DNA of 64,000 nucleotides from Symsagittifera roscoffensis (GCF_963678635.1 NC_087070.1:52178750-52242749), one strand, 5' to 3'. Positions 44,668-55,394 are shown, counted from the stretch's first letter. Program-made: numbers and translations. The notes: generated by a model not told the origin, from the sequence alone.

Positions 44668-46741
44668 TTAATCTGAAATATTTTTTTTCGAGTGTTGTAG
44701 AGAGGGACAACTAAAATTAAGGTGTTTGAAGGTTTCGCATTCTAAAAAACAAAAAAAAACTTTCGGTTGCCTTCTCAAGAAGTTAAAATTACCGCATTTC
44801 TTGATATTTAAAAACGAATTTAAAAATTTATGACAAAGCTTTTTCTCAAACATCAAGTTTTGAATTTTTCCAAGTTCGACTCTGTAATTAATTACTTTTT
44901 TTTGAGCGGAGATAACAGTTTGAAGCAAAATGCAAAAGGAAAATTGGAATTCGGTAAAAATAATTGTTTTGTTAGGAGAAATAGCGATTTTTAGCAATTT
45001 CTTTAAAGAAAAAGTTGTTTGTAACAATTGAAATTTATGCGATATCACTAGAATTTATTTCAATTGAGATTTTTGTATTTCTCAAGAAAATTTCGACTTC
45101 TTTTGGGAACAGAAAGTCTGTTCGTAACAAAATGTTATGATGTGACGTATCGGAAGCAGAGAACTGGATGATTTTAAAACAGGGTAAGCCTACCCCACCA
45201 TCTTAAATAGGGTGATACAAAACTTCTTTTTTTGTATCAAGTCTGTTTGATAGTTTCAGTTCTGCATTTAATAAACCTTGGCAGTTACCAAAGGTTTCCA
45301 ATTAAACTGTAGTCAGAAGACTCATATGAAACAAGTTAGGGATATGATAGACTGACAGCTGGCCCTAAGAGACTTACTCAGTGAAATTGATTCTCGATGT
45401 TTTTGAGGCTGAGAACCCAAATAATTCAATATTTTTGGAAGTTTTAAAACAAGACATCAAGTATTTTTGTATACTTGACTGTTTTACCTTGCATCAATCA
45501 GGTATTGAAAACACTTCACTTTTGTTTATATTAATCATCTTTTGAATTCGTTTCCAAAAACTTTCGATTAAGCGAAACCATCTGTCAATACACCGGATTG
45601 TTTGTGTTAAAGCAAGTTATCTCGTCTGCACATGAAACTAATTTGGAACACAATAACCCGAACGAAACCTGTAATTTCTTCTGTATATTCAATCGCTTGA
45701 GGAAAGATTCGATAAAAAAAGATTTTAAAAAATGCAGAAAGAGATTAGCTTTGTCGCACACAGCGATGAATTTTGAAGCTGGCTGATCAAAAACCATTTT
45801 ATTTAAAATTTAAAATTACAGCGTTTGAGTCTAAATAAAAAGTTGCAATAGCTCTAACGGAACAGTAATCAGGATTTAATCTCTTCAAAGGTTGGTGACC
45901 TGTCAACTCTTTCAAATGCTTTAGAAAACTATAGTTTTGCTGCACATGAGCCTCAGTTAGCCAATCGTTCTGGAGTAACCGTTTTTTTCAATTTTCGTTT
46001 TCCTGTGTGCATTTGTCTTATCGGAAATTACACTTGTTGATGGTTTCTTACACGTTTGCAAATGTCTTCTTTAATTCTATCATAGAATAAATGTGCAAAA
46101 ATTTTTGCTCCGGTAGTCAGGATAGTAATTGGGCAAAAATCTGGTACTGCTCTGGCGTTTTCAAATTTCGGGAGAAGTTTTAGTTTTGCTAAATGGAAAC
46201 TGCTTGGGATTTTTCCGCCCTGAAAAAAATGCTTTTTATCAGTGGAAGTCTTGTACAGCCGAGATGCAAGGCCGTCTGCTCAAGCTGAATTTTTCAAGTT
46301 TAGTATATTTAAATCCAAAGAATTTTCCTATAACATATGAAAAAAACGTTCGAAAATTGATTAAGGATAGCCTCATTCGTGTAAGAGAGGTTCTGATCCA
46401 CTTGAAATCGCTTGATTGAGTTATTTGTGTATTTGAGATCCATTGTCTAAAGGATTTGGGCACGCCTTCAAAAGTATACCTGAGAGTTTTCTGAATATTT
46501 TGAAATTTGAAAACTTTTTTTTCCCTTTGCGACCTTTTGAAGATGTTCCAGCACCAAATGATATCTTTCAATTAAAATCGGTATCGGGCCTTCTCCGCTG
46601 TAAAGCATTCTCTGGGAAAAAAATTTTGATAATTCAAATCATTGAGTTCCTTCTGATGTTCAAAATTTTTGCTGTCTTGAAGAAAATTGAGAAGGTCACA
46701 AAAATTAAGCTTGAATTTTTTAAAATTACTTGTTGATTACT
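44668..46741 (-). mobile_element. LINE 3: reverse transcriptase remnant
   Basis: On the minus strand near 46,230-46,050 the translation gives 'FQGGKIPSSFHLAKLKLLPK' followed by 'PITILTTGAKIFAHLFYDRI', an RT finger region of LINE type ('RPITLL.T..KI....DRI'). Further downstream 'FSKAFERVDR' recalls motif A. The end, 44,668-45,048, reads 'CGNFNFLRRQP' and 'LECETFKHLNFSCPSLQH', like a C-terminal zinc-binding tail (C...H...C). The YxDD box is not seen. Multiple frameshifts and stops are present. Confidence 0.55.
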
Positions 46742-47925
46742 TTTCAAAATAGTCTCTTAGATCTGTACAAAACAAATTGGTGTTTTTTGCTAGACATTCG
46801 TCATTGAATTTCCAGTAACTAAGACCGCCCGCCCTGATACAAAATTGATGACCTAACAAAAAGGTGCGAGAGCAAATTGTCAGAGTCTGTTATTGGAAGG
46901 CTTTGCATAGAGTCATACTCTAGTGAAAATTTAGGTAAAATACAATCGAAGCGCGAAAATATTTTGTGTTGTTTGTTATAATGTGTTTTTTACAAGAATC
47001 GTTTTTGAATGCGAAATCAACAAAGCAAAAGTAATCAAGTATTTGTTCTTCAAGTTTATTAAGTGCATCATTTGGCTTAAGTACTGAAAAACTGTTAACA
47101 TTGACATGACTGAGTGCATTAAAAGGACCCTTCATGAAAATTTTGGCTTGATTGCGTAAAAAACCTGCCATGCCAACCATACTCGCTAACGTCTTTTCCA
47201 AACACGCATTTATGCCGTTCGCATATTTTTGAGCCTAATCGAAGTCCTATCGCAATTCTGAGTTGTTGGTTCGACAGTTTTAACCTTAAATTTTTGCACG
47301 GGATGACGTTCAACCATTGTGAGCCAAATCTATCTTGGAACGCGTTGAATCTTTTTACGTCCGTTGGCTCGAGTCGTAAATCAAGGTTGCAATTTCGCTG
47401 TCAAAAATTGGCTCTGTCCAATTTTTTTGGATTTCATTTTCCGGAGCCATTTCAATTTTTCCAAGTTCAAACCACCGTTTAAGCGCATCATCATAGGTTC
47501 CATCCACATATTCCAAACCAAAGATTTCGCTCAAGGCATTTTTTGCTCCTACTGCTGAGGCTAAGAGAGCGGGTAAAGCCGGTAGACGAGCGGAAGAAAC
47601 GCCCAAGCCACCTTTGGCTGCCGGGAGAACTAATTGTAAAAACTGGTTATCATCCATTTTCACATTAGTTACCTTGCATAACGAATTTTTTAGTAATTTG
47701 TCGTATCGTTCCAAAAAAATTTTTTTTGCAAAAAACAAGAGCTCGTACAAAAAAAAGGAGTTTTGGCATGCTAGAGCAATTTTTCAAGAGGTAAAGGCCA
47801 TAGTGAGCGTCTAGTTTGTCAGTCGAGATTTTTTCAAGCTCCTTAACTTTTTCGTCAAGCAATTCTTTATGGCAAAGTTCGCCGATTGGAGATCCTAAAA
47901 TGAGGAGTTCTTCTTTTGTTTTTTT

Positions 47926-48144
47926 TTATATTTTGGGGCAAATTTTTTGAAATTGTACTAAAAATGAATTATACTGTGTACTCGTAGTCGGTCCCAAAAA
48001 ACTAAGTTCACACTTCTCAGTGTTCAAGCTCAGGACGTACATTTGTTCCGATTTCAGAATTTTTTTAAGGTCCCGGAGTACTACCTTATAGTCGTCGGCT
48101 AAATTTCCATCATCTAAATACCAGATGTTAATTTTCGACTCCAA
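47926..48144 (-). pseudogene. LINE 2 RT catalytic (YLDD) region
   Basis: The 72-codon piece has 'MESKINIWYLDDGNLADDYK' and 'LSLNTEKCELSFLGPTTS'. It keeps the YLDD box that LINE 1 has lost. A short stretch that should join motif B to the catalytic box is missing between this piece and 48,153-48,566, so the RT is broken here. Confidence 0.75.
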
Positions 48145-48152
48145 CTGTTTGA

Positions 48153-48566
48153 CTAGTGTCTGAATTGTTTCCGCAAAAGGGGTGGGGCTTCAGGATCACC
48201 TTGCTGAGTTCCGTCTTCTGACATTAGGACAGAGCTTCCGTAGAAAAGATAACTAGGTTTACTATACGCGCAATGGGTGTAATTATAGCATTCGGGGTGA
48301 TTTGAATAAACATGATTCAGCATTGTTTCTCTATTTAGAGAGTTAAAGGCATTCTTAAAATCTAGTTTTAAAAAAACAGTGCTTTTTGGATTGTCGTCGC
48401 GTTCAATTAGGTTTCGAAACGTTTGTGCCGCTATTTCTGCTCCTCGTTTGGTACCGCATCCTACCTGTACGTTTCCGAAAAAATTTTGTCGCTCGGAGAG
48501 GGCCTTGCTTCCAGCGCAATTAGACACGATACGTCTCAGCGTGTTGCCTATGGCAATCGGTCTCAA
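48153..48566 (-). pseudogene. LINE 2 RT finger/palm region
   Basis: The 137-codon piece contains 'MRPIAIGNTLRRIVSNCAGS', 'VQVGCGTKRGAEIAAQTFRN', 'TVFLKLDFKNAFNSLNRETM' (motif A), 'SAYSKPSYLFYG'-like 'CAYSKPSYLFYGSSVLMSE' and 'DGTQQGDPEAPPLL' (motif B, family QGDPLGPLLF). It is typical of RTs in LINEs that end in a restriction-like endonuclease. Confidence 0.8.
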
Positions 48567-48773
48567 CCCTCCGTCTATCTTTATGAGGGCGATAAGCTTT
48601 GCGCCAAAAAAAAGGTCTTAGGGGTTCGGGTATTTTGCCATCTCCGATGAGGTTTATCAGCTTAGTAAGCGCAAAAAATATAGGAGTTTTGGCATGCTAA
48701 AGCAATTTTTCAGGAGGTAAAAGCCATAGTGAGCGTCCAGTTTGTCAATGACAGCCGAGATTTTTTCAAGCTC

Positions 48774-49696
48774 TGTAACATTTGCCCGGAAGATACATAT
48801 CGACGGAAAATAAAACTAAGTCCTAAGACGACTGGCTAACGTCTAAACAGAGCTTTATATGCTTTTCACCGTCTCTACCAAGCCAGTACTTTTCGGTGGT
48901 CTTTTCTAACATCGGGTCGACAAAAAACGTTACTGCTTTCGGCTTCGGTCAAAACACTCAAATTAACTTAATTACATGCAGAAATAGTGAGCTCATGGCT
49001 GGGTCTCAGTATCCCCAGACCACGAGGTCACTCCTAAAAACAAGGCTACTACTATCTATTGAATTATTATTGTTTTTGTTCAGTAGATAAAAATCATCAT
49101 CTCCATCGACGATGGATCAACCCTTTCCCCCAACTCCTAGCTTCTCATCCTTATCAAAATGAATCCAGCTGTTAATTAAATTCAATTCAGGACATGACAG
49201 GAAGCTAAAAGTTTATGTAAAAGGATAAAAGTCTCAGTCCCGAAACCCTTCCGGATTCTTGATTCCACTGAATCAAGCACGTTAAACTTGACTTCTCCGT
49301 AACCCGGAAGGCTGTCTTCCACCCTTCACCATTGCTCGCAACGGCCTTGCAACTATTGTAGCGACACAATAGTTGCAACTCGGAACGTTCTCTGTCAACT
49401 CCTTGATTCGTTGTCGTTTTTCAATCACAACTTTGTTCTTCTCGCAATCGCAACTAATGTTGTTCTGTTTCTTTTTAGCTCTCTTGCCAAAATGGCCGTT
49501 TCTGACGTTTCTCAGAAATGTTACGTCATCACTTCGAAAATTTAAAATTTAGGAATTTCCTAATCCTTCAACCTTCACGTTTTGTTCAATCGTTCGAATA
49601 ACGTTCTTAATCCTTCAAAATCACTAACTCGGAAGGTTCACTGCTAAAACTCGAAATCTGCAGAGATTGCATTTTGTCCATTCTGGTCGAATGTCA
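48774..49696 (-). repeat. 3' LTR of the right copy
   Basis: About 923 bp. On the minus strand it starts TGACATTCGACC right after the polypurine tract and ends TGTTACA (plus-strand TGTAACA, 48,774-48,780) at LINE 2 sequence. It matches the solo LTR at 43,295-44,024 well. It shares only a core with LTRs 1-3 ('gatccatc', 'cctgttttt', 'gagacc(c/t)agccatg', TGTTACA end), so two LTR subfamilies are present. Confidence 0.85.
49347..49378. repeat. Perfect 13-bp hairpin in the LTR
   Basis: TTGCAACTATTGT and ACAATAGTTGCAA flank the 6-nt loop agcgac. It lies in the first half of the LTR (transcription order). A stem this perfect could be an RNA structure or a protein site, though chance in a palindromic AT-rich stretch is possible. 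Confidence 0.8.
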
Positions 49697-49710
49697 CATA
49701 CTCCCCGGAC
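49697..49710 (-). promoter_or_regulatory. Polypurine tract before the 3' LTR (right copy)
   Basis: The minus strand reads GTCCGGGGAGTATG and then the LTR start TGACAT, identical to the tract before LTR 1. It overlaps a small inverted repeat (CCGGAC T GTCCGG). Confidence 0.8.
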
Positions 49711-50520
49711 AGTCCGGTCAATGTCCTCATTGAATCTCGCAATGTTCGTAAAATAGATACAGTGTCATCGAACAGAATTTACAAAATACACGAAATTACT
49801 TCTATCCACGCCACATCGACTCACTGCAGAATATAAATGGCATCGTACCACATCACTATAGCCTTCAAATTCTTTCATTAATCTGCACATTGAGGATATG
49901 ACCTAAGATAAAACATGTTTTCTGACTTCCAATGTCAATGTCCCGATTAAAACTTTTTCTCCTAGATTTAAAAGGTGTTGGTTTGCAGGACAGTCCTGCC
50001 AACCAACAAGCTAAAAATTATCCTAATATGCTTCTTCCCTTCGGAAATCTTGCTTGTTATTGTCCTGAATATTAAAACTAAGAAAATCTGTGGTTAGAAA
50101 GAACAATGAAACAATCTCCCTCTTCGAGAGATTACCCAAGCCTTTCATGTCACCACAAAGTGATCAGTTCTCCTAGCTGATTAAAAACAGTCATGTAGGC
50201 TGGAAAATTTAAATATACTCCTTCACTCAAGCCTTTCTAAATAAATAGTAAGTGAGCGTCTCTAAAGCCACTCAACTAAAACCAAAATGCCAATTTATAA
50301 ATGCAACAATTTCAAAACTCAACTAAATGTTTCAGTTTTCCATTACAACTTGGTTGCTTGGTTTCTCACTTGAGTTTTTTCACACACATAAAACAATTCT
50401 GAGTTTTAAATTTTTCTTCATCACTCCTTTGTTTTCTCCTTTTTTCGTCGTTTAGAAGTTCTAAAACTTCTAAATTCTTCTAATTTCATCTCTTTTTGCA
50501 TCTTGTTTTTTGGTCATTCC
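49711..50520 (-). other. 3' untranslated region of the right element
   Basis: About 800 bp of AT-rich sequence between the last cassette ORF and the polypurine tract. No ORF or repeat of note was found. Confidence 0.5.
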
Positions 50521-52716
50521 TCAATGTTCCATTTCTTCCTCCTGTGATACTGACTCTGCACTCTCAGTCTCCGTATCCTGCAACCCGTCGTTAGCTATCC
50601 TGACGCTGTTGGAAGCCGTCCTCCAACACTTCTGCTCTTCTACCCTCTGTTTGCAACAAGGTAGGGGATCCACGTTAGATTCTCTGTTCCTGCAGAAGCT
50701 GTTGTGGAGACACAACGTCACATTTCTCTCCAAATCTTCCTTTAACATCTCTGCCTTCTCCTTTCCACTACGTTCACTCGTCCTGGAAATTCTTTTCACA
50801 GCGGTGGTCACTGCATTCCGATGAGTCACGAGAGCTCGCTTGAAAGCTCCTGCTCCAATGTCCAACTGATATTCACTGTACACCCTGCCGTGCTTCGACA
50901 TATGCTTCTTCGCATATTCGTACACCCATGCAGTCATGTTAGCTCTGAACCATGGCATCAATCGTTTTCTTGCCCATATCTTCTTCACTTCCATCGGAAT
51001 GTTTAGAATTTTGCACATTGTCTCAAAAAGATCTAAATCTTTTAGACAATCTAATTTCCGCAACTGTTCTCTCGTCGGTGCCTCCTGTCTATTATTTTCT
51101 CTCACATGAGCCTCCAGCCATCGTATCGCCATCATAACTCCCACTATCACTATTGTTATGGTCTGTGATGAATCTGGTAAACCCATGGAGAGCAGCTCTC
51201 CAGAGTCCCAGATCAACATCAGATTACTACGCTTGGGATACCACCAGGTCTGCAGCAAGCAGTGGCAAGGAAACTCGTCATGTGTCAACATGATGCTCCT
51301 CCAATTACGTTTTCCCGAAGCTTCCAGTAATGGTTCCACTTCCATCATCACTCGGTGGACTTCATCATTCTCATCTACTGCATTGTAATCTGTGACAGTT
51401 GATCCTCTCTGTTTCTGTCTCTCAAAGTCACTGAAGTTCCCGCTCACACATCCCATGAACTTCTTTCCTAGTATTGACTCCAACTCTTCCTTGGTTCTCT
51501 CTGGAACTGCTGAGAACATCTTACGTAGCAACTCGTAAGACTTCTCGGACATTCTCGCCTGTCTCACACACTTCGGCACTGAGAAGGCTTGATCCACGAT
51601 CGTTCTCGTACACTTTACGTCCACAGCTACGAAATGTACAGGGTATCTGCTCTTGCACATTGGAGCCAATGTCGAACCCACCAAATATCGTGCTCCTGAT
51701 GGTCTACAATAAGTCTCACTGTGTCTGATGTTCATTTCCGTCTCGATTGCTTCCTTCCATTTTCCTATGTATTTCTGCTCAGTCTGCAGAACTCCTGGGA
51801 ATATTTCTACACTGATGGCTGTGACCATCTCATGTTTTTGTTCTAGATTCAATAGTGACTCTAAAGAACGAAACATGCTGTAGAATCCTAGTGCAGTCAC
51901 TAGATTCACCTCGTTTCCTCCATGGCAATCTGCTATCAGTTCCGTTTCTGTTCTTGCTTTCATCACTACGTTTCCAAACAATACCGTCAATTGCTTGTGT
52001 TGTTTCTCCAGGGTCTTCACACAGTCCAGACCTCCACAAACGTGACCCTCCAGTCCACAGACTTCCGCCAGACAGCTACCAGGTTTGACCCAGTCTTCTG
52101 GTCCCCAGCCAGGCAACTCCACTTTATCTTCTCCGTTGCTCCTAGAGGCCGTTATCATCACATTATATATGATGTTGAGGTCACGCAGGTTACAGTCTGC
52201 ATTCAGTTCCCTCTGCACGTCTTGTGTCGCTCGCAATATTGAGTCAGCGTTGGGACTAGGACACCATGATGGCCTCATCAATTCCCACACTGCCATCAAG
52301 CTCGTTCTCAGTAACTCATCTGAGAATCCCAACCCAAACTCCACTCTTTTATCAGATTTTGGTACTGAAGGTGCAGTCACCTCTTCTTCCAAGACCAGTC
52401 CCAATTTGGCCTGTGGATTGTTAACGCTCTTAATCGTCACAATTCTGGACGTCCAGAATCTTAGCAACACCGCCTGCTTGTAATCGAAGAAGCAATCGCG
52501 TATGTCTTCACTAAGGAAAGGGTTGTACGCTATCCCTATGATCCCGGATACGTAGCTATACGAATTCTTCTTGATCGGTCCACAGTATTCACTGGATTTC
52601 GGAAATGCCCCCATAGATTTTTTAGCGAGTCTCAGCTCCTTGTTTGAGAATCTCCTGATTTCGTCTATGTTTCTCAAGGGTTCTAATTCATCGGGTTCTT
52701 TCATGTTCACCCTCAT
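50521..52716 (-). CDS. Cassette ORF 7, 731 residues, unknown function
   Basis: This long open frame begins with ATG four bases after the preceding ORF and is the last in the cassette. I recognise no known domain. Visible features are a Cys-rich patch near residues 210-235 ('CLAEVCGLEGHVCGGLDC'), the block 'HDEFPCHCLLQTWWYPKRSN' near 485-505, a hydrophobic run 'TITIVIVGVMMAIRWLEAHV', and an acidic Ser/Glu-rich end. The left copy (7,741-9,517) keeps the same blocks, including a '(F/Y)PCH' motif, over several hundred residues despite wide divergence. That points to a globular protein under past selection. It could be a structural or enzymatic component of the element. There is no clear signal peptide, so an envelope protein is not supported. 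It belongs to the fossil element. Confidence 0.7.
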   Translation of the reverse strand: MRVNMKEPDELEPLRNIDEIRRFSNKELRLAKKSMGAFPKSSEYCGPIKKNSYSYVSGIIGIAYNPFLSEDIRDCFFDYKQAVLLRFWTSRIVTIKSVNNPQAKLGLVLEEEVTAPSVPKSDKRVEFGLGFSDELLRTSLMAVWELMRPSWCPSPNADSILRATQDVQRELNADCNLRDLNIIYNVMITASRSNGEDKVELPGWGPEDWVKPGSCLAEVCGLEGHVCGGLDCVKTLEKQHKQLTVLFGNVVMKARTETELIADCHGGNEVNLVTALGFYSMFRSLESLLNLEQKHEMVTAISVEIFPGVLQTEQKYIGKWKEAIETEMNIRHSETYCRPSGARYLVGSTLAPMCKSRYPVHFVAVDVKCTRTIVDQAFSVPKCVRQARMSEKSYELLRKMFSAVPERTKEELESILGKKFMGCVSGNFSDFERQKQRGSTVTDYNAVDENDEVHRVMMEVEPLLEASGKRNWRSIMLTHDEFPCHCLLQTWWYPKRSNLMLIWDSGELLSMGLPDSSQTITIVIVGVMMAIRWLEAHVRENNRQEAPTREQLRKLDCLKDLDLFETMCKILNIPMEVKKIWARKRLMPWFRANMTAWVYEYAKKHMSKHGRVYSEYQLDIGAGAFKRALVTHRNAVTTAVKRISRTSERSGKEKAEMLKEDLERNVTLCLHNSFCRNRESNVDPLPCCKQRVEEQKCWRTASNSVRIANDGLQDTETESAESVSQEEEMEH

Positions 52717-52720
52717 CGGT

Positions 52721-53776
52721 TTATGCTAGCAAGAATAAGGCTTTCGCTCGCTCATCGCCTTCCCTCAACATCTTAACACAAGTGTTCACTGCAGGTACTG
52801 AAATCTGCTCTATCGGGAATCGAATGAAACAGAGAGTGTCTCTCCGCTTCGCACACGCTACTGCTGCTCCCTCTTGGACTATCAGATCCCTCAGGTTCGT
52901 CATAAGGAAAACCTTCTCTTCTTTCGACCTCTTCCTTTCTTCTGAATCATATTCTTCGCGAGTCAGTCCCATCATGCACCAGGCGAACCTGAGTTGTAAC
53001 TCTGTTCTTACGTAAGGTACTGCCACGAGAGCATGTATTCTTGGCGTAGTCCTCATTTCTTCTACGAAATACCTTAATACTACTGCTTTCCATGGAAGGC
53101 TCACCAACTGCTCCATCGTTTCTGCCTGTATGTCAGACGACGCTAAAGTCCCGTACGCCTTCTGCTTGAGGGTGGTGCCTTGCAACATCGTTTCCAGATA
53201 ACCCTCCATGGCTTTTTCGTCTTCCAGGGCCATCACATACCCTCTAGCCGAGTTTTGGTATTCTAACATCTCCATGTATCCACCGGTGGGTTCATCTATC
53301 GACGCAGTCTCCGACACTGTTAGTCGGTTATATTCCACTGGTATTAGTTGTCCTGCGACACTTCCCTTTCCGTGATTCATGGAAGATGGCTTAAAGTCTT
53401 TCATTGTGCTCTCCCCACATTGGCTGAGTATTTCCATTTCTAAGGTTGCTCCAGCCAGAGTGCGGTCACTCCTTTTGGATTTATAACCTGTTGACTTTAT
53501 CCCCGCCATGAGAATGGGTGGCACCATCGCTATATCAGTTAACATTTTATCTGTGCCAGGCAGTTGATAATCACCTTGCCCCAAATCCATGACCTCCTCA
53601 ACTCGTTTCCTTTTCGCTGAGTTAACAGCTTTCATCGATATCTCTGAATCCACCTTCGTCCTTCCGACTCTCCTCGGCATCACTCTGCTGCCTAGCTTCA
53701 TTTTCATCGCATTGATTTTATCAATCACCAACTTTGATCGCATTGTCCCTCTCCTGGTTCTTGACAGATACACCAC
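52721..53776 (-). CDS. Cassette ORF 6, 351 residues, unknown function
   Basis: An open frame wedged between neighbours with only a few bases on either side. It starts very basic ('RTRRGTMRSKLVIDKINAMK') and becomes mixed alpha-like, with 'ALVAVPYVRTELQLRFAWCM' and 'EGAAVACAKRRDTLCFIRFP' near its end. These last blocks recur in the left copy (7,139-7,450) and, upstream of them, in the middle copy. No family recognised. The frame's first codon is not ATG, so the true translation start is uncertain. It belongs to the fossil element. Confidence 0.6.
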   Translation of the reverse strand: MVYLSRTRRGTMRSKLVIDKINAMKMKLGSRVMPRRVGRTKVDSEISMKAVNSAKRKRVEEVMDLGQGDYQLPGTDKMLTDIAMVPPILMAGIKSTGYKSKRSDRTLAGATLEMEILSQCGESTMKDFKPSSMNHGKGSVAGQLIPVEYNRLTVSETASIDEPTGGYMEMLEYQNSARGYVMALEDEKAMEGYLETMLQGTTLKQKAYGTLASSDIQAETMEQLVSLPWKAVVLRYFVEEMRTTPRIHALVAVPYVRTELQLRFAWCMMGLTREEYDSEERKRSKEEKVFLMTNLRDLIVQEGAAVACAKRRDTLCFIRFPIEQISVPAVNTCVKMLREGDERAKALFLLA

Positions 53777-53779
53777 CTC

Positions 53780-54799
53780 TCATCTATCGTCCTGCGGTGT
53801 CATCTTGATGGGAGAACTCGCTTCACTTTCATCAGTGGCCGAGTCGATCAACAACTCACTCAGTCTCCCTTCACAATCATCAAGCTTGTCAAGGACTTCC
53901 CTCATCAAGGGTTGGTTGAGACCCGTTTTCAGAATGGACTGGGTCCCATAGCTCTGAACCACTGTCCAGACTTCTCCCATAAACGCCACTCTGTCCAATT
54001 TGCATCCCGTCCTACTCTCGTGGTCTCGGTGATGTACTTCCCATTCTTCTTCGGGCAGCGTCCCCAAGAAAGGTACTCTGGCTGAGGCTTCTATTCTTCT
54101 CCTCCTAGGTGATTCCATGAGGATTCTCTGGTCGTTATTTCTTGAATTGCCAGGAGAGCTGCTCTCCGGCAAATTCCGTTTCATTTCCATAAAGGCTGAC
54201 GGAGGCTCCAGTGTCGAGATACCTTCATCCGCTGGCTCAGTCGTTTCCAACGTATCTGCATTGTTCTCAAGATCACTGAAGGTATTGAAATCCAGGCTGG
54301 ATGTTCCTCTTGTCGATGCCCTGTCGTCTTCCCCACCAGCTTGATCCTGTTGCATGGGTTCTTCGGTTTGACGGCTTCCTCCCTGTCCGTCATCTCCTTC
54401 TGACTTATCCTTGTTCGAGCTCGAGGGTCCATGTTCATCATTGTCGGCTTCTTCCGGGAATCTCGGTATGAGCAATGTACCGGCCGATCTATCTTCCTCT
54501 TCTCCATGGACCACTTTGATTTCCTCACAGCCGAAGGGTGCTAGGAAGGTTCTCGTCTGCAATATTCCTCCTACTTTCATCTCTTTTTTCACACTAGTCA
54601 GGATTAATGAGGCTTCAGGCAGTTCGGTCCTGCCTCTCATCCTCATCGAAGCTAAGCCTAATCCCATCCATTCCTCGTCGAATTTCCCAGGCTTGGGAGT
54701 CGCGGCGTTGCTTATTCGCCTTCTCGTTGCTTGATCCGTATATGCAAATCGTGTGTATTGTAACACGGCGGCATTTCTCCCTACAAAGTATGGATCCAT
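53780..54799 (-). CDS. Cassette ORF 5, 339 residues, charged low-complexity protein
   Basis: Begins with ATG and overlaps the end of the preceding ORF in another frame. The middle (residues ~100-220) is rich in Glu, Asp, Ser, Gln and Pro ('DEHGPSSSNKDKSEGDDGQG'), so probably disordered. The last third ('LDRVAFMGEVWTVVQSYGTQ', 'ILKTGLNQPLMREVLDKLDD') resembles the left copy at 6,200-6,460. Function unknown. It belongs to the fossil element. Confidence 0.55.
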   Translation of the reverse strand: MDPYFVGRNAAVLQYTRFAYTDQATRRRISNAATPKPGKFDEEWMGLGLASMRMRGRTELPEASLILTSVKKEMKVGGILQTRTFLAPFGCEEIKVVHGEEEDRSAGTLLIPRFPEEADNDEHGPSSSNKDKSEGDDGQGGSRQTEEPMQQDQAGGEDDRASTRGTSSLDFNTFSDLENNADTLETTEPADEGISTLEPPSAFMEMKRNLPESSSPGNSRNNDQRILMESPRRRRIEASARVPFLGTLPEEEWEVHHRDHESRTGCKLDRVAFMGEVWTVVQSYGTQSILKTGLNQPLMREVLDKLDDCEGRLSELLIDSATDESEASSPIKMTPQDDR

Positions 54800-55394
54800 C
54801 GTTCACCACGAAATTCCCTACTCTCCTTTCATTGGTTTCGAATGCTCTCAATCTAGGAGTTTGTACCACGGAGAGTGCTCCGAGCAACATCCTTCTTATC
54901 AGAGGGAATTCAGGGATTGCCTCCGGCAGCTTCTTGTAATCACCCCAGTCCTTCGTCTCTTCTCTCACTTTATGATATGCTGCAGTGAGACGAGGCACTC
55001 TGGTTATTTCACCATTCGTTTTATCATAGGGTCTCAGATTCCAAAGCCTCGGAAACACTTCGATGTGTCCTCTTTCTACTTCTCCCATGCGATCACGGAA
55101 GTGATCGTCAAAATTGATGACTGCAATCTCTGGCTCCGATATTTTCGTAAATAACAGATCCTCACTCATGAGCTCCCGCAATGTGTGCTGTTCACACCAG
55201 TTCAGTGTACTACCGTCCACTGCTGATATGAGGTTCAGGTGCAGCACCGACCTCCTATATGCTTCCACTTTAACGTCAGGGAACGCAAACGTGACTGCTG
55301 GTCCATAGATCACCGTCACAAACTCCGTGACTCCTCTGATCAGCGCCAAGGGATCGGTCCTCATAGCCAAGCTCAGATCAGTTAACAGCGGCAT
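54615..55394 (-). CDS. Cassette ORF 4, 259 residues, unknown function
   Basis: I start this at the Met of 'MPLLTDLSLAMRTDPLALIR' because the left copy also has Met before PLLTDL. The open frame runs further up to 55,832, but that part overlaps the previous ORF. Conserved blocks shared with the left copy are 'IRGVTEFVTVIYGPAVTFAF', 'LNLISAVDGSTLNWCEQHTL' and 'AIPEFPLIRRMLLGALSVVQ'. No known family recognised. The protein looks compact and globular. It belongs to the fossil element. Confidence 0.65.
   Translation of the reverse strand: MPLLTDLSLAMRTDPLALIRGVTEFVTVIYGPAVTFAFPDVKVEAYRRSVLHLNLISAVDGSTLNWCEQHTLRELMSEDLLFTKISEPEIAVINFDDHFRDRMGEVERGHIEVFPRLWNLRPYDKTNGEITRVPRLTAAYHKVREETKDWGDYKKLPEAIPEFPLIRRMLLGALSVVQTPRLRAFETNERRVGNFVVNDGSILCREKCRRVTIHTICIYGSSNEKANKQRRDSQAWEIRRGMDGIRLSFDEDERQDRTA

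Larger units (their letters stand above)
46742..48773 (-). mobile_element. LINE 2: second restriction-like-endonuclease LINE, interrupted by the right giant element
   Basis: On the minus strand: 'LIGDGKIPEPLRPFF' and 'RPIAIGNTLRRIVSNCAGS' (48,660-48,500), 'FLKLDFKNAFNSLNRETML' (motif A), 'DGTQQGDPEAPPLL' (motif B), 'IWYLDDGNLADD' (catalytic box, 48,120), 'NTEKCELSFLGP', then 'AAKGGLGVSSARLPALPALL', and 'IAIGLRLGSKICERHKCVFG' at the start of the zinc/endonuclease region. It is the same type as LINE 1. A ~110-bp piece at 48,663-48,773 duplicates 47,745-47,852, so two copies or a rearrangement are present. Frameshifts break it. Confidence 0.75.

Noticed and set aside
44668-46741. Plus-strand frames at 45,598-45,786 and 46,129-46,736 as genes
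   Set aside because: They are opposite a minus-strand LINE RT remnant whose blocks are recognisable, and show no domains themselves.
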